NCBI GenBank assembly: GCA_037039925.1
Contig: JAXRKP010000575.1
Coordinates: 65,001-129,000 of the forward strand
Source: Doris montereyensis
Lineage: Eukaryota > Mollusca > Gastropoda > Nudibranchia > Dorididae
DNA: 64,000 nucleotides
Reading direction: 5' to 3'
Shown here: piece after piece, positions 10,690-23,960 of the stretch
Numbering within the stretch: position 1 is the stretch's first letter
Layout: every line of letters starts with the position of its first letter
The notes under the pieces: model-generated
What the model saw: only the letters and a program-made list of their open reading frames with translations
Told to the model about the DNA's origin: nothing
The model's database searches: none
Position numbers and translations under genes: made by a program

Positions 10690-12803
10690 CGCTGGCACCA
10701 CGGAAACAGGTCTTAAAGCTGGTTCCACGGAAACAGGTCTTAAAGCTGGCACCACGGAAAGAGGTCTTAAAGCTGGTTCCACGGAAACAGGTCTTAAAGC
10801 TGTCACCATGGAAACAGGTCTTAAAGCTGTCAGGGTCCACTGGGAAACAGGTCTTAAAGCTGACACCACGGAAACAGGTCTTAAAGCTGCTTCACAGAAA
10901 CAGATCAATGTTGGTACCACGGAAACAGATCTTAAAGCTGGCACCACGGAAACAGGTCTTAAAGCTGGCACCACGTGAAAGAGGTCTTCAAGCTGGCACC
11001 ACGGAAACAGGTCTTAAAGCTGGCACCACGGAAACAGGTCTTAAAGCTGGCACCACGGAAACAAAGGTCTTAAAGTTGGCTCCACGGAAACAGGTCTTAA
11101 AGCTGGTACCACGGAAACAGGTTTTAATGCTGGCGCCATGGAAACAGATCTTAAAGCTGCTTCACGGAAACAGATCTTAAAGCTGGCACCACGGAAACAG
11201 GTCTTAAAGCTGGCACCACGGAAACAAAGGTCTTAAAGTTGGCTCCACGGAAACAGGTCTTAAAGCTGCTTCACGAAACAGATTTTAAGGCTGGCACCAC
11301 GGAAACAGGTCTTAAATCTGTCACCACGGAAACAGGTCTTAAAGCTGGCACCACTTGGAAACAGGTCTTAAAGCTGGCACCACTGAAACAGGTCTTAAAG
11401 CTGGCACCACGGACACAGGTCTTAAAGCTGACACCACGGACACAGGTCTTAAAGCTGACACCACGGAAACAGGTCTTAAAGCTGGCACCACGGAAACAAA
11501 GGTCCTAAAGTTGGCTTCACGGAAACAAAGGTCTTAAAGCTGGGTCCACGGAAACAAAGGTATTAATGCTGGCACCACGGACACAGGTCTTAAAGCTGGC
11601 ACCACGGAAACAGGTCTTAAAGCTGGCACCACGGAAACAGGTCTTAAAGCTGGCACCACGGAAACAGGTCTTAAAGCTGGCACCGCGGACACAGGTCTTA
11701 AAGCTGACACCACGGACACAGGTCTTAAAGCTGGCTCCACGGAGACAAAGGTCTTAAAACTGGCACTACGGAAACAAAGGTCTTAAAGCTGGGTCCACGG
11801 AAACAAAGATCTTAAAGCTGGCTCCACGGAAACAAAGGTCTTAAAATTGGCACCACGGAAACAAAGGTCTTAAAGCTGGCTCCACGGAAACAAAGGTTTT
11901 AAAGCTGGCTCCACGGAAACAAAGGTTTTAAAGCTGGCTCCACGGAAACAAAGGTTTTAAAGCTGGCTCCACGGAAACAAAGGTCTTAAAGCTGGCTCCA
12001 CGGAAACAAAGGTCTTAAAATTGGCACCACGGAAACAAAGGTCTTAAAGCTGGCTCCACGGAAACAAAGGTTTTAAAGCTGGCTCCACAGAAACAAAGGT
12101 CTTAAAGCTGGCTCCACGGAAACAAAGGTTTTAAAGCTGGCTCCACGGAAACAAAGGTCTTAAAGCTGGCTCCACGGAAACAAAGGTCTTAAAGCTGGCT
12201 CCACAGAAACAAAGGTCTTAAAGCTGGCTCCACAGAAACAAAGGCTTAAAGCTGGCTCCACGGAAACAAAGGTCTTAAAGCTGGCTCCACGGAAACAAAG
12301 GTTTTAAAGCTGGCTCCACGGAAACAAAGGTTTTAAAGCTGGCTCCACGGAAACAAAGGTTTTAAAGCTGGCTCCACGGAAACAAAGGTCTTAAAGCTGG
12401 CTCCACGGAAACAAAGGTCTTAAAGCTGGCTCCACGGAAACAAAGGTCTTAAAGCTGGCTCCACGGAAACAAAGGTCTTAAAGCTGGCTCCACGGAAACA
12501 AAGGTCTTAAAGCTGGCTCCACGGAAACAAAGGTCTTAAAGCTGGCTCCACGGAAACAAAGGTCTTAAAGCTGGCTCCACGGAAACAAAGGTCTTAAAGC
12601 TGGCTCCACGGAAACAAAGGTCTTAAAGCTGGCTCCACAGAAACAAAGGTCTTAAAGCTGGCTCCACAGAAACAAAGGTCTTAAAGCTGGCTCCACAGAA
12701 ACAAAGGTCTTAAAGCTGGCTCCACGGAAACAAAGGTCTTCTTAAAGCTGGCTCCACGGAAACAAAGGTCTTAAAGCTCCACGGAAACAAAGGTCTTAAA
12801 GAA
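10690..12803. repeat. 27-bp then 29-bp minisatellite, about 75 copies
   Basis: The first half (to about 11750) is mainly a 27-bp unit with GGAAACAGGTCTTAAAGCTG and GCACCAC. The second half is mainly a 29-bp variant carrying an extra AA (GGAAACAAAGGTCTTAAAG) and GCTCCAC in place of GCACCAC. The right part is very homogeneous, suggesting recent amplification. Each unit contains an AGGTCTTA donor-like word, but no source exon is visible in the window. Confidence 0.96.
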
Positions 12804-13149
12804 AAGAAAACCACGACGAAACAACTACCATTGACAAAGATCAATCAATCAATCAGTAAGATATCAAGTCCGCAAGCCTGCTCGCTGCTCGCCAGACTCT
12901 GAAGATGGGAGAAACTTTCAAAATTGTAGCAAGACGCAGCACTCTCAAGACTGCAGCAAATGCAACACCCATGATGCTATAGCTAGACGCAACACTCAAG
13001 ACTCTATGAGAAAACATAACACAATGGCGCCTTTTTGCCTTGTAAAAAGAATAGTGAAGACTTCTTAAGATCATCTGCATCTTTAGTATTGAAGATGACG
13101 CTAAGGAATGATGTTTGAAACTCAGTTTAAGCTCTCCGATATAAATAAA

Positions 13150-13672
<523 letters not shown>

Positions 13673-13871
13673 CAAGTCTCCTCCTATTAACGATGCAAAG
13701 GGGCAAACATAACGTGTTTGTTTTTTTCTAATGTTACTTCAATTTGAAAACATCTGGTGCTTTTCCCCCACGTTAATGGTTTCCAATGCATCTCTCAATA
13801 TTAGGACATGTTTGCAAGGCTCTACAAATTAAACTCTTTATCTTCATTTCATTCCATTCTTTATTGTTCAG

Positions 13872-14014
13872 CATGACACCCTCAACAATTGTGACGAAGA
13901 AAGTTCCCATGCACTTATCAATCGATTTGTAGAGCTTGGGGGAAATTTTCTGGATACTGCTGATATTTACAATCGTGGTTTGTCGGAGGAAATTATTGGA
14001 CGATGGCTTGAACG
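13872..14014 (+). pseudogene. AKR copy A, exon 2 (intact exon)
   Basis: 143-nt exon with acceptor TTGTTCAG and donor AACG|GTAAGA, open throughout and nearly identical in protein to exon 2 of copy B. It encodes [18 protein letters not shown], then [19 protein letters not shown] and RWLER. The Asp and Tyr of DTADIY correspond to two of the four AKR catalytic residues. The exon itself is undamaged; it is called pseudogene only because other exons of copy A are broken. Confidence 0.85.
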
Positions 14015-14154
14015 GTAAGAAAAAGGAATAATTCGATAAACATGGGGAAATGAAATCGGATACCTAGTTTTAGACCCCTTGATTGGGGGGGACTTGCACA
14101 GCAACGGTGACACTATACTTTTCTAGATTAAACCATCGAACATTCTTGGCCAGT

Positions 14155-14320
14155 TTTCTATGGCTAATAACTGACTGACTAAGATTGGGACCCAGCTTTC
14201 TTTGGCTAATGACTGATTGACTAGAATTGGGACCCAGGTTTCTTTGCCTAATGACTGACTGACTAGAATTGGGACCCAGCTTTCTTTGCCTAATGACTGA
14301 CTGACTAGAATCGGGACCCA
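14155..14320. repeat. About 48-bp minisatellite, 4 copies
   Basis: Tandem copies containing TTTCTTTGCCTAATGACTGA and CTAGAATTGGGACCCAG. It directly precedes the 22-bp minisatellite. Confidence 0.85.
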
Positions 14321-14327
14321 GCAGTTC

Positions 14328-15628
14328 CCCTTTCTTTCCATATCAGTTCCCCTTTCTTTCCATATCAGCAGTTCCCCTTTCTTTCCATATCAGTTCCCCT
14401 TTCTTTCCACATCAGTTCCCCTTTCTTTCCATATCAGTTTCCCTTTCTTTCAATATCAGTTCCCCTTTCTTTCTTTCGTATCAGTTCCCCTTTCTTTCTT
14501 TCCATATCAGTTCCCCTTTCTTTCTTTCCAGTCCCCTTTCTTTCTTTCCATCAGTTCCCCTTTCTTTCCATATTCTTTCTTTCCATATCAGTTCCCCTTT
14601 CTTTTTCAGTTCCCCTTTCTTTCCATATCAGTTCCTTTCTTTCCACATCAGTTCCCCTTTCTTTCCATATCAGTTCTTTCTTTCAATATCAGTTCCCCTT
14701 TCTTTTTCTTTCCATATCAGTTCCCCTTTCTTTCTTTCCATATCAGTTCCCCTTTCTTTCTTTCCATATCAGTTCTTTCTTTCTTTCCATATCAGTTCCC
14801 CTTTCTTTCCATATCAGTTCTTTCTTTTCTTTCTTTCCATATCAGTTCTCCTTTCTTTCTTTTTTCTTTCCATATCAGTTCCCCTTTCTTTCCATATCAG
14901 TTCCCCTTTCTTTCTTTTCTTTCTTTCCATATCAGGTCCCCTTTCTTTCTTTTTCTTTTTCTTTCCATATCAGTTCCCCTTTCTTTCCATATCAGTTCCC
15001 CTTTCTTTCCATATCAGTTCTCCTTTCTTTTCTTTTCTTTCTTTCATATCAGTTCCACTTTTTTTCCATATCAGTTCCTTTCTTTTTTCCATATCCGTTC
15101 CCTTTTCTTTCTTTCCAGTTATCATATCCGTTCCCTTTTCTTTTCTTTCCATATCAGTTCTTTCGTTCTTTCTTTTCTTTCTTTCCATATCAGTTCCCTT
15201 TCTTTCTTTCTTTTCTTTCCTTCCATATCAGTTCCCCTTCTTTCCATATCAGTTCCCCTTTCTTTCCATATCAGTTCACCTTTTTTCCATATCAGTTCCC
15301 TTTCTTTCCATATCAGTTCCCCTTTCTTTCCATATCAGTTCACCTTTTTTCCATATCAGTTCTTTCCATATTTCTTTTTCCATATCAGTTCCCCTTTCTT
15401 TCCATATCAGTTCTCCTTTCTTTCCATATCAGTTCTCCTTTCTTTCCATATCAGTTCCCCTTTCTTTCCATATCAGTTCCCTTTCTTCCATATCAGTTCC
15501 CCTTTCTTTCCATATCAGTTCTCCTATCTTTCCATATCAGTCCTCCTTTCTTTCCATATCAGTTCTCCTTTCTTTCCATATCAGTTCTTTCCTATTCTTC
15601 CATATCAGTTCTCCTTTCTTTCCATATC
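14328..15628. repeat. 22-bp minisatellite, left arm (interrupted by the Polinton)
   Basis: Tandem copies of a 22-bp unit with CTTTCTTTCCATATCAGTTC as its core and extra CTTT insertions. The same array in the same orientation and phase continues at 24975, so it was one array before the Polinton inserted. On the minus strand the unit reads GGGAACTGATA..AAAGAAAG, which matches the extreme 3' end and A-rich tail of LINE family 1. Confidence 0.95.
15623..15628. repeat. Target-site duplication CATATC (left)
   Basis: Six bases immediately before the left terminal inverted repeat, identical to 24975-24980 after the right one. Six bp is the characteristic Polinton duplication length. Confidence 0.85.
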
Positions 15629-15840
15629 AGCAGTATCAGAGTTTTGGAATATCCTGCACGGTCCATGCTCCACTTCGTTCCGCTTCGGCCCGCGCAGGAA
15701 ATTCCAAACCATAACAAACGCATTAATTAAAAACCCTTTTTAAAAAAATACTAAAAATAAATAAAATAAATAAATTGTCTTTCATAAAAACATCATTTGC
15801 ACTCTACGTTTAAGCCATTTTTACAAATATGAAAAAAAAA
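15629..15840 (+). repeat. Polinton left terminal inverted repeat
   Basis: Starts AGCAGTATCAGAGTTTTGG and aligns with the reverse complement of 24763-24974 over its whole length with small indels. Shared blocks include CATGCTCCACTTCGTTCC (as ATGCTCCACTTCGTTCC), CCCGCGCAGG and a run of AAATAAATAAAATAAATAAA. Confidence 0.92.
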
Positions 15841-16790
15841 CGGCTATAGGGGAAGGTGTAAAGAATGTGAAAAACCAATGAAACAAAACCACTATCAAAA
15901 TAATAAAGAGACATATATACAAGCCTATCAACATTTTATAAATAGAAATCCAACTTATCGATCTGATTATTATAAAATAAAAGTATAAAAATATTTCCCT
16001 ATCTAAAATGTTATATATAAAAAGGACAGTATAAAAAAAGTGTACTAAATGCAATGCCAGTAAATCTATTAAAGATTATGGAAAAGAGAAATCAAAGAAA
16101 GATGGAGTTAAATCGCAATGTAAGGAGTGTTGATCTAATGCAGATATTCAAAAGGGAGCAGGCCGAAAGAAGGAACAAATAAAATATGATCGAGAAGAGA
16201 TGAATAAACGTAATTATAAATATATGTCTAAGAAGAATGAAGCATTAGAGAAGATAAAATATTATGATGATAAAATAGATAATATAAAGACTGAAAGGTT
16301 GAGAGATAAATATATCGATCTTTATAATGAAGAAGTAATTAAAGTTAAAAATTACATGACATAATCAAAGAGAAACATTAATTATAAAGCAAACAAGTTA
16401 CAAGGCTTCTCAAAATATAATTTCTTAAAGAAAACATATCAACAAGAGATTCAGAAATATACAGAGAAAAGTAGCAACGCAAATAATGATGAAGATGAAT
16501 ACCACGATAAAATCAGTCATTATGCAAACAAGTTAAAATAACTAAATAATCACGATTTATCAAATTCTATATATGTTGATAATAAAACTTTTACTGAAGT
16601 TGTTATTCAAATGAAACAATTGATTAATGAAGAAAATATTGTTTCTCCTAATGGAAAAATAAAAACAAATAACAGTGATGAGTTTGAAGAATATAAGATA
16701 AGAGGTAAAGGTAGTTTCTATAGTATTAAACAATTAGAACTTATATTGAATCGTAAGAAACAAATTCAGATATGAATTAAACGTATTTTA
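15841..16790 (+). pseudogene. Polinton remnant with CxxC zinc-ribbon-like motifs
   Basis: Reading across stops and frameshifts on the + strand, paired Cys motifs are seen (CKEC near 15866; CTKC near 16041 and CKEC near 16120). They are followed by Lys/Glu-rich, probably helical, sequence. Several in-frame stops are present. It lies before the polymerase and could be a separate gene or its N-terminal part. The function is not recognised beyond probable zinc binding. Confidence 0.45.
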
Positions 16791-16849
16791 TTGCAAATAT
16801 TCAATATGGATTAGACAAGTTTAGAAAAATTTAAAGATCTAAAAAAAGA

Positions 16850-19541
16850 GATGGAACAACATTTTCGTGTTCTATTAAAGAACATGTAGGAAAATACTGC
16901 TATATCCAATCAGAGAATAGCTGCTTTATTAAATGTTATGAATGGTTGACTGAAAAGAAACATACAGAAAAGTACCAAGAATTTGTTTATAAAGAACATG
17001 GGGATAAGGATAAGAAAATTATTCCATTTATAATGTCTAATGCTAAGTTTTTAAGATTTAATGAATATTTTAACGATGTTGTAGAGTATTTTAATCCAAG
17101 TGATAGACATACTTATCCTCAAAAAGGCGATAAAATTTATAACTTTGTATATTACCTTCACAACCCAAATAATTATTCTATTGGACATTATTGTTAAATT
17201 GATAGAAATAATAAAAATAAAGCAATTAAGGAAATTGAAATGAATTATAAACAAGAATGGAAAAAATTAAATGATGATGTAAAAAAGTACAACTGTTTTG
17301 CTGTAAAACAGACTTGGAAGAAGGTATAAACCTCCAGACGCAAATATATGATATTGAAACATTTACGGATGAAACTGGAAAATAAGTTCCATATGCTTTA
17401 GCATCGATTAGTTTAAATCTATTTCATAGTTGTGCGAAAAAACTTTTATGTGAAGAAAATATACCCGAAGATAAATATGAAAGATTAGTAAATAAACACA
17501 TTAGGTTATTTATGGGTGTAGATTGTGTTGAACAATATTTTAAATACTTATCAGCAATAAATAAAACAGCGTTTACTTTAATTGCACATAATGGATCAGG
17601 CTTTGATTCTGAAATTATAATCGAAAATGTCCATATGAAGAAACCTCCTATAAAAAGAGGTAACAACATATTGAATGTAACTCTTAAAAACACCTTTTAT
17701 TGAAAAGAAATGGAGGATATATAATAAAACAAAAAAACTGAAAATGTATTTAAGATGTTCCTTACAACACGTGAAAACAAGTTTATTAAAATGGCGTTTA
17801 GATTATAAACTTCCAAAGAATATTCAAAAGATTAATTTCGATATTAAAGGAATAAATAAAGACAATTATTTAGAAAACAAAACGAATGGGTTCCATATTT
17901 AAAAAATGATGTTCTTTGTGTAGCCGGTTGCGTGTCTTTAATTTAATGATGAGAGATCTGACTGGACAGAACATGCAATGTAATTTGACATCCTCTTCAT
18001 TAACATTTAAATCATGGATGAAGAAAATAAATGAGAAAGAAGAAAAATATATGCACATTCCGATAAGTTAACAAGATTATTTGTTAGAAAAAGTGTTAAA
18101 GGAGGAAGGGTTGCTGCTAACATTCAGAAGTTTGATGCAAGTGAAGAAGTGGGAAAGATACTAGCTAAATATTTAGACAAACCAAATGAATTAGAAACAA
18201 TAATTGAGTTAATTGATATAATAAACTTGATAAAGATTCTCATACTTTTAAAAAATATAACAGAAGAAATAAAAGATATTAAGGAAGTAGAAATGATGAT
18301 TACGTTAGATATTAACTCATTATATCCATCTGCAATGGCGGATCTAAATTCAGAATATCCTAGAGCAGAAACATCAAGAGTATTTAATAGAAAAACAGAA
18401 GAAAAAGATTTTCTTGATAAATTTAACAATCTGAGGTTTAGACCAAAAACTGGTATATTTTAAGTGATGTATGAATATCCAGATAATATGTTTTTTCACC
18501 CCAATATTCTGTAGGGATAAAGTAAATAAAACAGAGGTTTTAAGGAAGTAGAAAGGAAGATGGCGTGATACTCTAACATCGGTAGATAGTCAAGGAATTG
18601 TTAGATGTGGAGGAAAAATAGTTTATATATTTGATGGATTAGTTTATGAAGAAGACTCTGCAATTAACCCATTTAGAGAATATGTTTATGAGTTATATGA
18701 TCTTAAGAAGAAATTCAAAGAGGAGAAAAATAAGGTTGGTTATGCATTGGTTAAGTTATTATTAAATTCTCTATATAGAAAAATGGTTCAGAAGGACATA
18801 TATTAACAAAAAGTCATTTATGGAATAAAGAAACATTAAGAAAAAACTATACTGATAATATAGAATATGAAAAAATAAAACACAATCAATATTACATTGA
18901 AGAGAATATTGGAGATGAATCACCAAAACAATTAATGCCTTCGCATTTGGGAACCTTTAGTCTGTCTCACTCCAAAAGATTAATGAAGGATGTTATTCTA
19001 GAGATTAATGGATTTATAGAACCTCATATTTATTACACTGACTGCGATAGTATTTATGTTAAAGAAAATGTTGTTAAAATATCGAAAGAAAAGATGTTTT
19101 TAGATAATGTGGAATTAGGTAAACTATCCAATGATTTAGATAACAGTGCAAGAATATTCTATGGATTGTTTTAGCGCCCAAAGTTAAAATAGTCTACGAC
19201 ATTGATAATGAAGGGAGTATTTTAACAAAACAAACATTTAAAGGTTTTCAGATTTCATTAAAATGTTTAACAAGGAAGAAATTGAAACTGAGATGAATAA
19301 ACCATGGAAAAAAGAATTTGGTAAAGGTGTATTCATTCCAGATGACAATGATAAACAAATAAAAAAGTTCTCTGCAAACATTAACTTAGTGAAGCGGAAG
19401 GCACCTGATGAGAATTATATAATGCAACCACACATTTCTAAAGACATTAATTACGACATGATAGAAAGGAATAATATTAATTTAAATGATTTATATGTTC
19501 ATGAAGAAATAAATGAATATAAAGATGATGGGGAATGTTAA
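16850..19541 (+). pseudogene. Polinton family B DNA polymerase (protein-primed type), broken
   Basis: The order of conserved motifs is that of protein-primed polymerase B. An N-terminal segment lies at 16900-17200. Exonuclease motifs follow: HNGSGFDS at about 17587 and YLKNDV at about 17895. Polymerase motif A (SLYPSAMA) is at about 18320, motif B (KLLLNSLYR, with R where a Gly is usual) at about 18750 and motif C (YTDCDS) at about 19032. A C-terminal segment ends at 19541. In life it would copy the element's DNA. At least eight stops or frameshifts separate these blocks (for example after 17197, 17703, 18463 and 19174), so no product is expected. Confidence 0.9.
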
Positions 19542-19559
19542 ACAAAATGAATGTCTACT

Positions 19560-21012
19560 GAACAATTCTATGTGATACAATAACTGCATATGCGTTTAAA
19601 TCATTGACACTCTTATTAAAATTCGTGTTCACAGTATGGAAGATACTTTTATCAATTAAATCAGAATAATCTATATCTTGATAATCCTTTCATATTTTCT
19701 AAATCAATATCCATTTTTTAAAGTTTATTTATTGTAGAATTTTTAATTTACTTCCGTCACTTTTGAATTGTACAATTCTATCAGAAACAATTATAGCATA
19801 TGCTTCCATATTTGGTTCAGTTCTTTTTCAAAATTCATTTTAACTGTAATATCAGTAACATCACCTTTAATACTATCAGATTGCTTACTAACATCAATAA
19901 TATATAACGGATATAAATCTTTACAATCAAATGGAGAAATATTTGTACTAAAACAGTTCTTTTTAAAATTTATTGCTTCTAAACATTCTACTAAATATAT
20001 TATTTTCAAAATTTTAATTATAATCAACTTTTTGAATTTCAATTAACAAAAAATATTTTTCAAGTTAGCATGATAAAATCATGATTTATCAAATAATTCT
20101 TTATCGTGTTCTTGTATTTAATTGCAATCCAATAATAACAAATCTAGGTTTTTCTGGAGAAGAACTTGTTGACAATTTTCAATCAAGTGTTAATCCTGGA
20201 GGAATTGCTTTATTTTCACCCCTGTAGTTTTTTTTATAAACTATACCATAATTTACCTTATTTTTTATTTCTGGCATTAATTTATTTTCATATTCTAAAC
20301 TTGGTTTAACATGTGGAACAAGCCAAGATAATTTATCTAATTTTACTTTTCCACCTTTTTGTCATTGTAAATCCAGTGATTGCCGTCGCATCTGCAGTCC
20401 TTCTTTTTCAATTTCACAGTGTATTGCTTCACTAGATTCTTTTCTATATAAGGATAATTCATGTTCAAAACTATACATCACCTTATTATAAGTTTGACAG
20501 AATCCAAAAATATGTTTAAGGCGGGACAGAGAAACTACAACTACCCTTTTGGCAGGCTTTTCAATAATATAATAATGCGTAATATTAAATCCGGATTTAC
20601 TAAAATGATTTGATTTTTCTCTATACCATAATTGATTTAAGCCTTCAGTTTTCTCAAAATCTTCAGCATATTTTAAATACCCCATCATAGTTGTCATTTC
20701 CCCAGAATAATTTAAATTTTCAGTTTCCTGTCCACTTACTTTATATTTGATATTACTGAATAAATACATCAATGCGTTATTGATTAATGTTACTTTATCT
20801 ACATTTGTATAATCACTTTCAACACCATTTTTATCTCTAACTAGTTGTACTTCAAATTCTAAATAATTTTCTGATATATCTAAAAACGTATCCCAATTAT
20901 TAATTTCAATTCTTATTTCATTATTTTTGTTTAATGAAGAACTACCCACATCAGGAGTATATTCATGAAGTTCATATGCTTCTATATATTCATCAATAAT
21001 AATTTTCACCAA
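19560..21012 (-). pseudogene. Polinton structural-protein-like gene, broken
   Basis: The first 216 codons, from ATG at 21012, are open (THE start is inferred from this ORF). Recognisable words are EYTPDVGSSSLN, NALMYLFSNIKYKVSGQE, MMGYLKYAEDF and LNQLWYREKS. The frame meets a TGA near 20362 and continues with further breaks to about 19560, giving an expected size near 480 residues. The position opposite the polymerase, the beta-rich look and the size suit a Polinton capsid protein. This is inference; only the recurrent invertebrate family is recognised with some confidence. Confidence 0.6.
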
Positions 21013-21059
21013 GATTTAACATATCCATTTTTATAAGAATAATTTTTAAACAAACGTTA

Positions 21060-21900
21060 ATTCTTCATCAGTTATTTTTTTCTGTTGTAAAAGCAATTCT
21101 ATCTATATAATAGACGTCATGATAAATAATTATTTGATCTAATCTAATATCACCAGTAACATTTAGTTTTACTTCTTCTGGAAACGATTTTATTGCATAG
21201 TCTGTCTTTAGTCTTTTAATTTTAATATTAAAATCTTTTGTTTTACAAAATTTTCAATCGATATATCTAATCTTTCTAGAATTGGTTCAGGTTTTTCCTT
21301 TTCACCAGAAATATGTCCATGGATATAAAATACAGAATCAACTGGAGGATCTTTTAATATTTTATCATCTGTTGGTAGTTTAGTATTGAATATTAAAACA
21401 GTTCTATGTGGTTGATCTTTATGTTTTTTATTTACACCAATATATTTTTAACACCTTGTTTTACTAACACTGTTGTTTCTTCATAGCCTTTAAATGGAAT
21501 ATAATTACCAATCATACTACCAGAATTAAATAGTTTTTGAATAATATTATTTTCGCTTTTATAGGAAATTGAATTATCCTCAACTTAAAATTAATATTCC
21601 AATCATGTTTATTTAATTAGTTTCCATTTATCTTTATAATAAACAATGTTTAAAGGAGTACCTTCATTAAAAATGTTTTTATCTTCTTGCAAAGAAATAA
21701 ACATTTTTTCATAAACTCCTTCTTTCATTTAATCTCATTCCAAAAATTCTTCTTCTTTATTTCCTCTTTTTATTAAATCCATCAAGATTTCTCCAAATCA
21801 TTTAAGTTTTCTCTATGACTTTGAAATGGAATAATTATTTCATCATCTTCCTCAGTATTTTCCATTAATCCAAATTTATTAACATTCATTTTATTAAATA
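21060..21900 (-). pseudogene. Second minus-strand Polinton remnant, unrecognised
   Basis: A start is suggested at about 21890 (MNVNKFGLMENTEEDDEI). Downstream blocks containing KEGVYEKMFISLQEDKN and VFYIHGHISGEKEKPEP are separated by stops and frameshifts. It directly precedes the capsid-like gene on the same strand and could be another structural or packaging gene. I cannot name the family. Confidence 0.4.
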
Positions 21901-22329
21901 TAAATATATATCATCAAATTTCACTCCTTTTTATATTTTAGCAAGAAAATAGAAACATAAATACCCACATACAACTTGATTAAAACTTTGTATTTTATAA
22001 ATATTTTATGGAACTTGTTTCTGAATTTAGATAATATTCTATTTCATCGAAATATTTCACAACTGTCATAGTAATAAATATTATAATTTTTTTTTATAAT
22101 AGCAAACGCAATGACTACCTTTTTGAATCTTCGCTGTCAGCTAGGATTAATTATTCCACATTTTCTTTTTTATTTTATTTCTTAGATATACACCTTCTGA
22201 AATTATTGTATTTTCAAATCTTTAACCGCTTGTATAATATCATGATTGGATAAAGGTTTATTTTCTTAGAATAATACTTTCTACTGAGATATATTTTACA
22301 TGATCCCATTTATTTAATGATTTTTTTGT

Positions 22330-22850
22330 GTGGATAAAATGGGAGTCGATGGATAAAGACCAGGCTGGGCCAAAATATTGCTATAAATGTGAGGAATTAA
22401 ATCACCATTCGAATTTCATAATGATAAATCTAGAAAAGACGGAAATAGTTGTATATGTAAACCATGTGGAAAAGAATATACGAAAAAATATACAGATAAA
22501 AAGTCAAGAATATTATAAAAATAATAAAGAAAAAAGGAAAGAAAATTACAATAAATATTATAAAGTTTTTTTTTTTAAAAACTGGTAATAAGAGGGTTAA
22601 AAAAAATGGAATTAAATCAGAAGATTATCATGAAATATATAACTTATTTAACAAAGCAACAAATTGTTATATATGTGATAACGAATTTATCACTAAACAG
22701 TATAAACTGTTTAGATGACGATCATTTATCAGGTTCTCCTCGTTTTTATTTGTTGTAATATTTGCAATCGTAAACTTGCAAAAATAGATAATAATGGAAT
22801 GAAAGTGTTGGAAATAACAAGATACCATAATAGAAAATAATCATATTAAA
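22330..22850 (+). pseudogene. Polinton zinc-ribbon and HNH/endonuclease-VII-like remnant
   Basis: A paired-Cys segment begins with KYCYKCEE at about 22375, followed by a Lys/Asn-rich helix. After a frameshift come CYICDNEF at about 22668, a DDDHLSG block at about 22716 and CCNICN at about 22756. A CxxC, DH-type, CxxC layout is that of endonuclease-VII-like HNH nucleases. Several frameshifts are present. Confidence 0.45.
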
Positions 22851-23384
22851 TGGAAATGATATACTGCGTGAAATGTAGACAAAAACAGATACAAAAGATA
22901 AACATAAACTACAACTAAAATATTAGAAATATGAGTAAAAATAAATGTATTGTTAGAGAAAACAAATAAATGTAAATTTACTTGGAAGGGTTTGAACCGA
23001 AGGTTCATAACCGAAGCTCGTTTGCAAATACAATCATTAATAAAATGCCAGAGATACATAGTCCATTATAATTTTCAGACCTTTTACTAAATTAGGATTT
23101 AAGACTTGATTCTGATAATAACTTTATCAGGTTCTAAACCAATAAATGAATTAGATGAAATTGCAAACGAATCATGATATCTGTTATAATAAACATAAAA
23201 AGTTTAAAGATAAGAATAAAATATGGGAAAAAAATTATTGGATAATATGAAAATGTTTAAACCAAAAAGTATTAATGAATGGTTGAATAAAAAGCTTTCT
23301 CAATCTCAATGAACTATTGGTTTAAAATATATGAGTGGACTTGGAGTCGATGGACAAAGTCCAGACTTGTTAAATCTAAATGAC

Positions 23385-23960
23385 TAGGACAAACTCTAAC
23401 TACAGAATTAGCCAACGAACTCCATAAACAAATAATTAAGAAATTTCAACAACAAAAGTCGTTGTGAATAGTGTTGATCAAATATGAGCTGCTGATCTTA
23501 TAGATATGCAAAAATACTCAAAAAAAAATAAAGACTATAGATATCTGTTAACAGTTATAGATATATTTTCAAAATATGCTTGGCTATGCCTTTAAAAACA
23601 AAAACAGAATTAGAAGTTGCTAATGCTTTTCAAATATTATTACAGAAAGAAACCTGAAAAGATTTGGATTGATAAAAAAATTGAATTCTTCAATAAAATT
23701 ATGAAAACTTCTTAAATTAAATAATGTAAAATTATATACAGTTCAAAACGAAAGTAAATCCTGTGTTATTGAAAAGATTTAACCGCTCTTAAAAGAAAAA
23801 AATGTTTAAATATTTTACTGCTTTTTTTAATACTACTAAATAGTATGATGTATTAGAACAATTAATTAACGAACATAATAACACATTTCATAATACAATT
23901 AAAAAATGACATCTACTGAAGGAAGTAAGACAGGAAACATGTTGAATCCTGACTACACAC
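23385..23960 (+). pseudogene. Polinton integrase (retroviral DDE type), broken
   Basis: Recognised in shifting frames: an N-terminal ELHKQIIKKFQQQK block at about 23420, the core DMQKYSKKN (about 23503) and YLLTVIDIFSKY (about 23546), KIWIDK.IEFFN (about 23660), KLYTVQNESKS (about 23730) and a C-terminal TSTEGSK. This is the integrase type found next to one terminal repeat in Polintons, where it inserts the element. At least five frameshifts or stops disable it. Confidence 0.82.
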
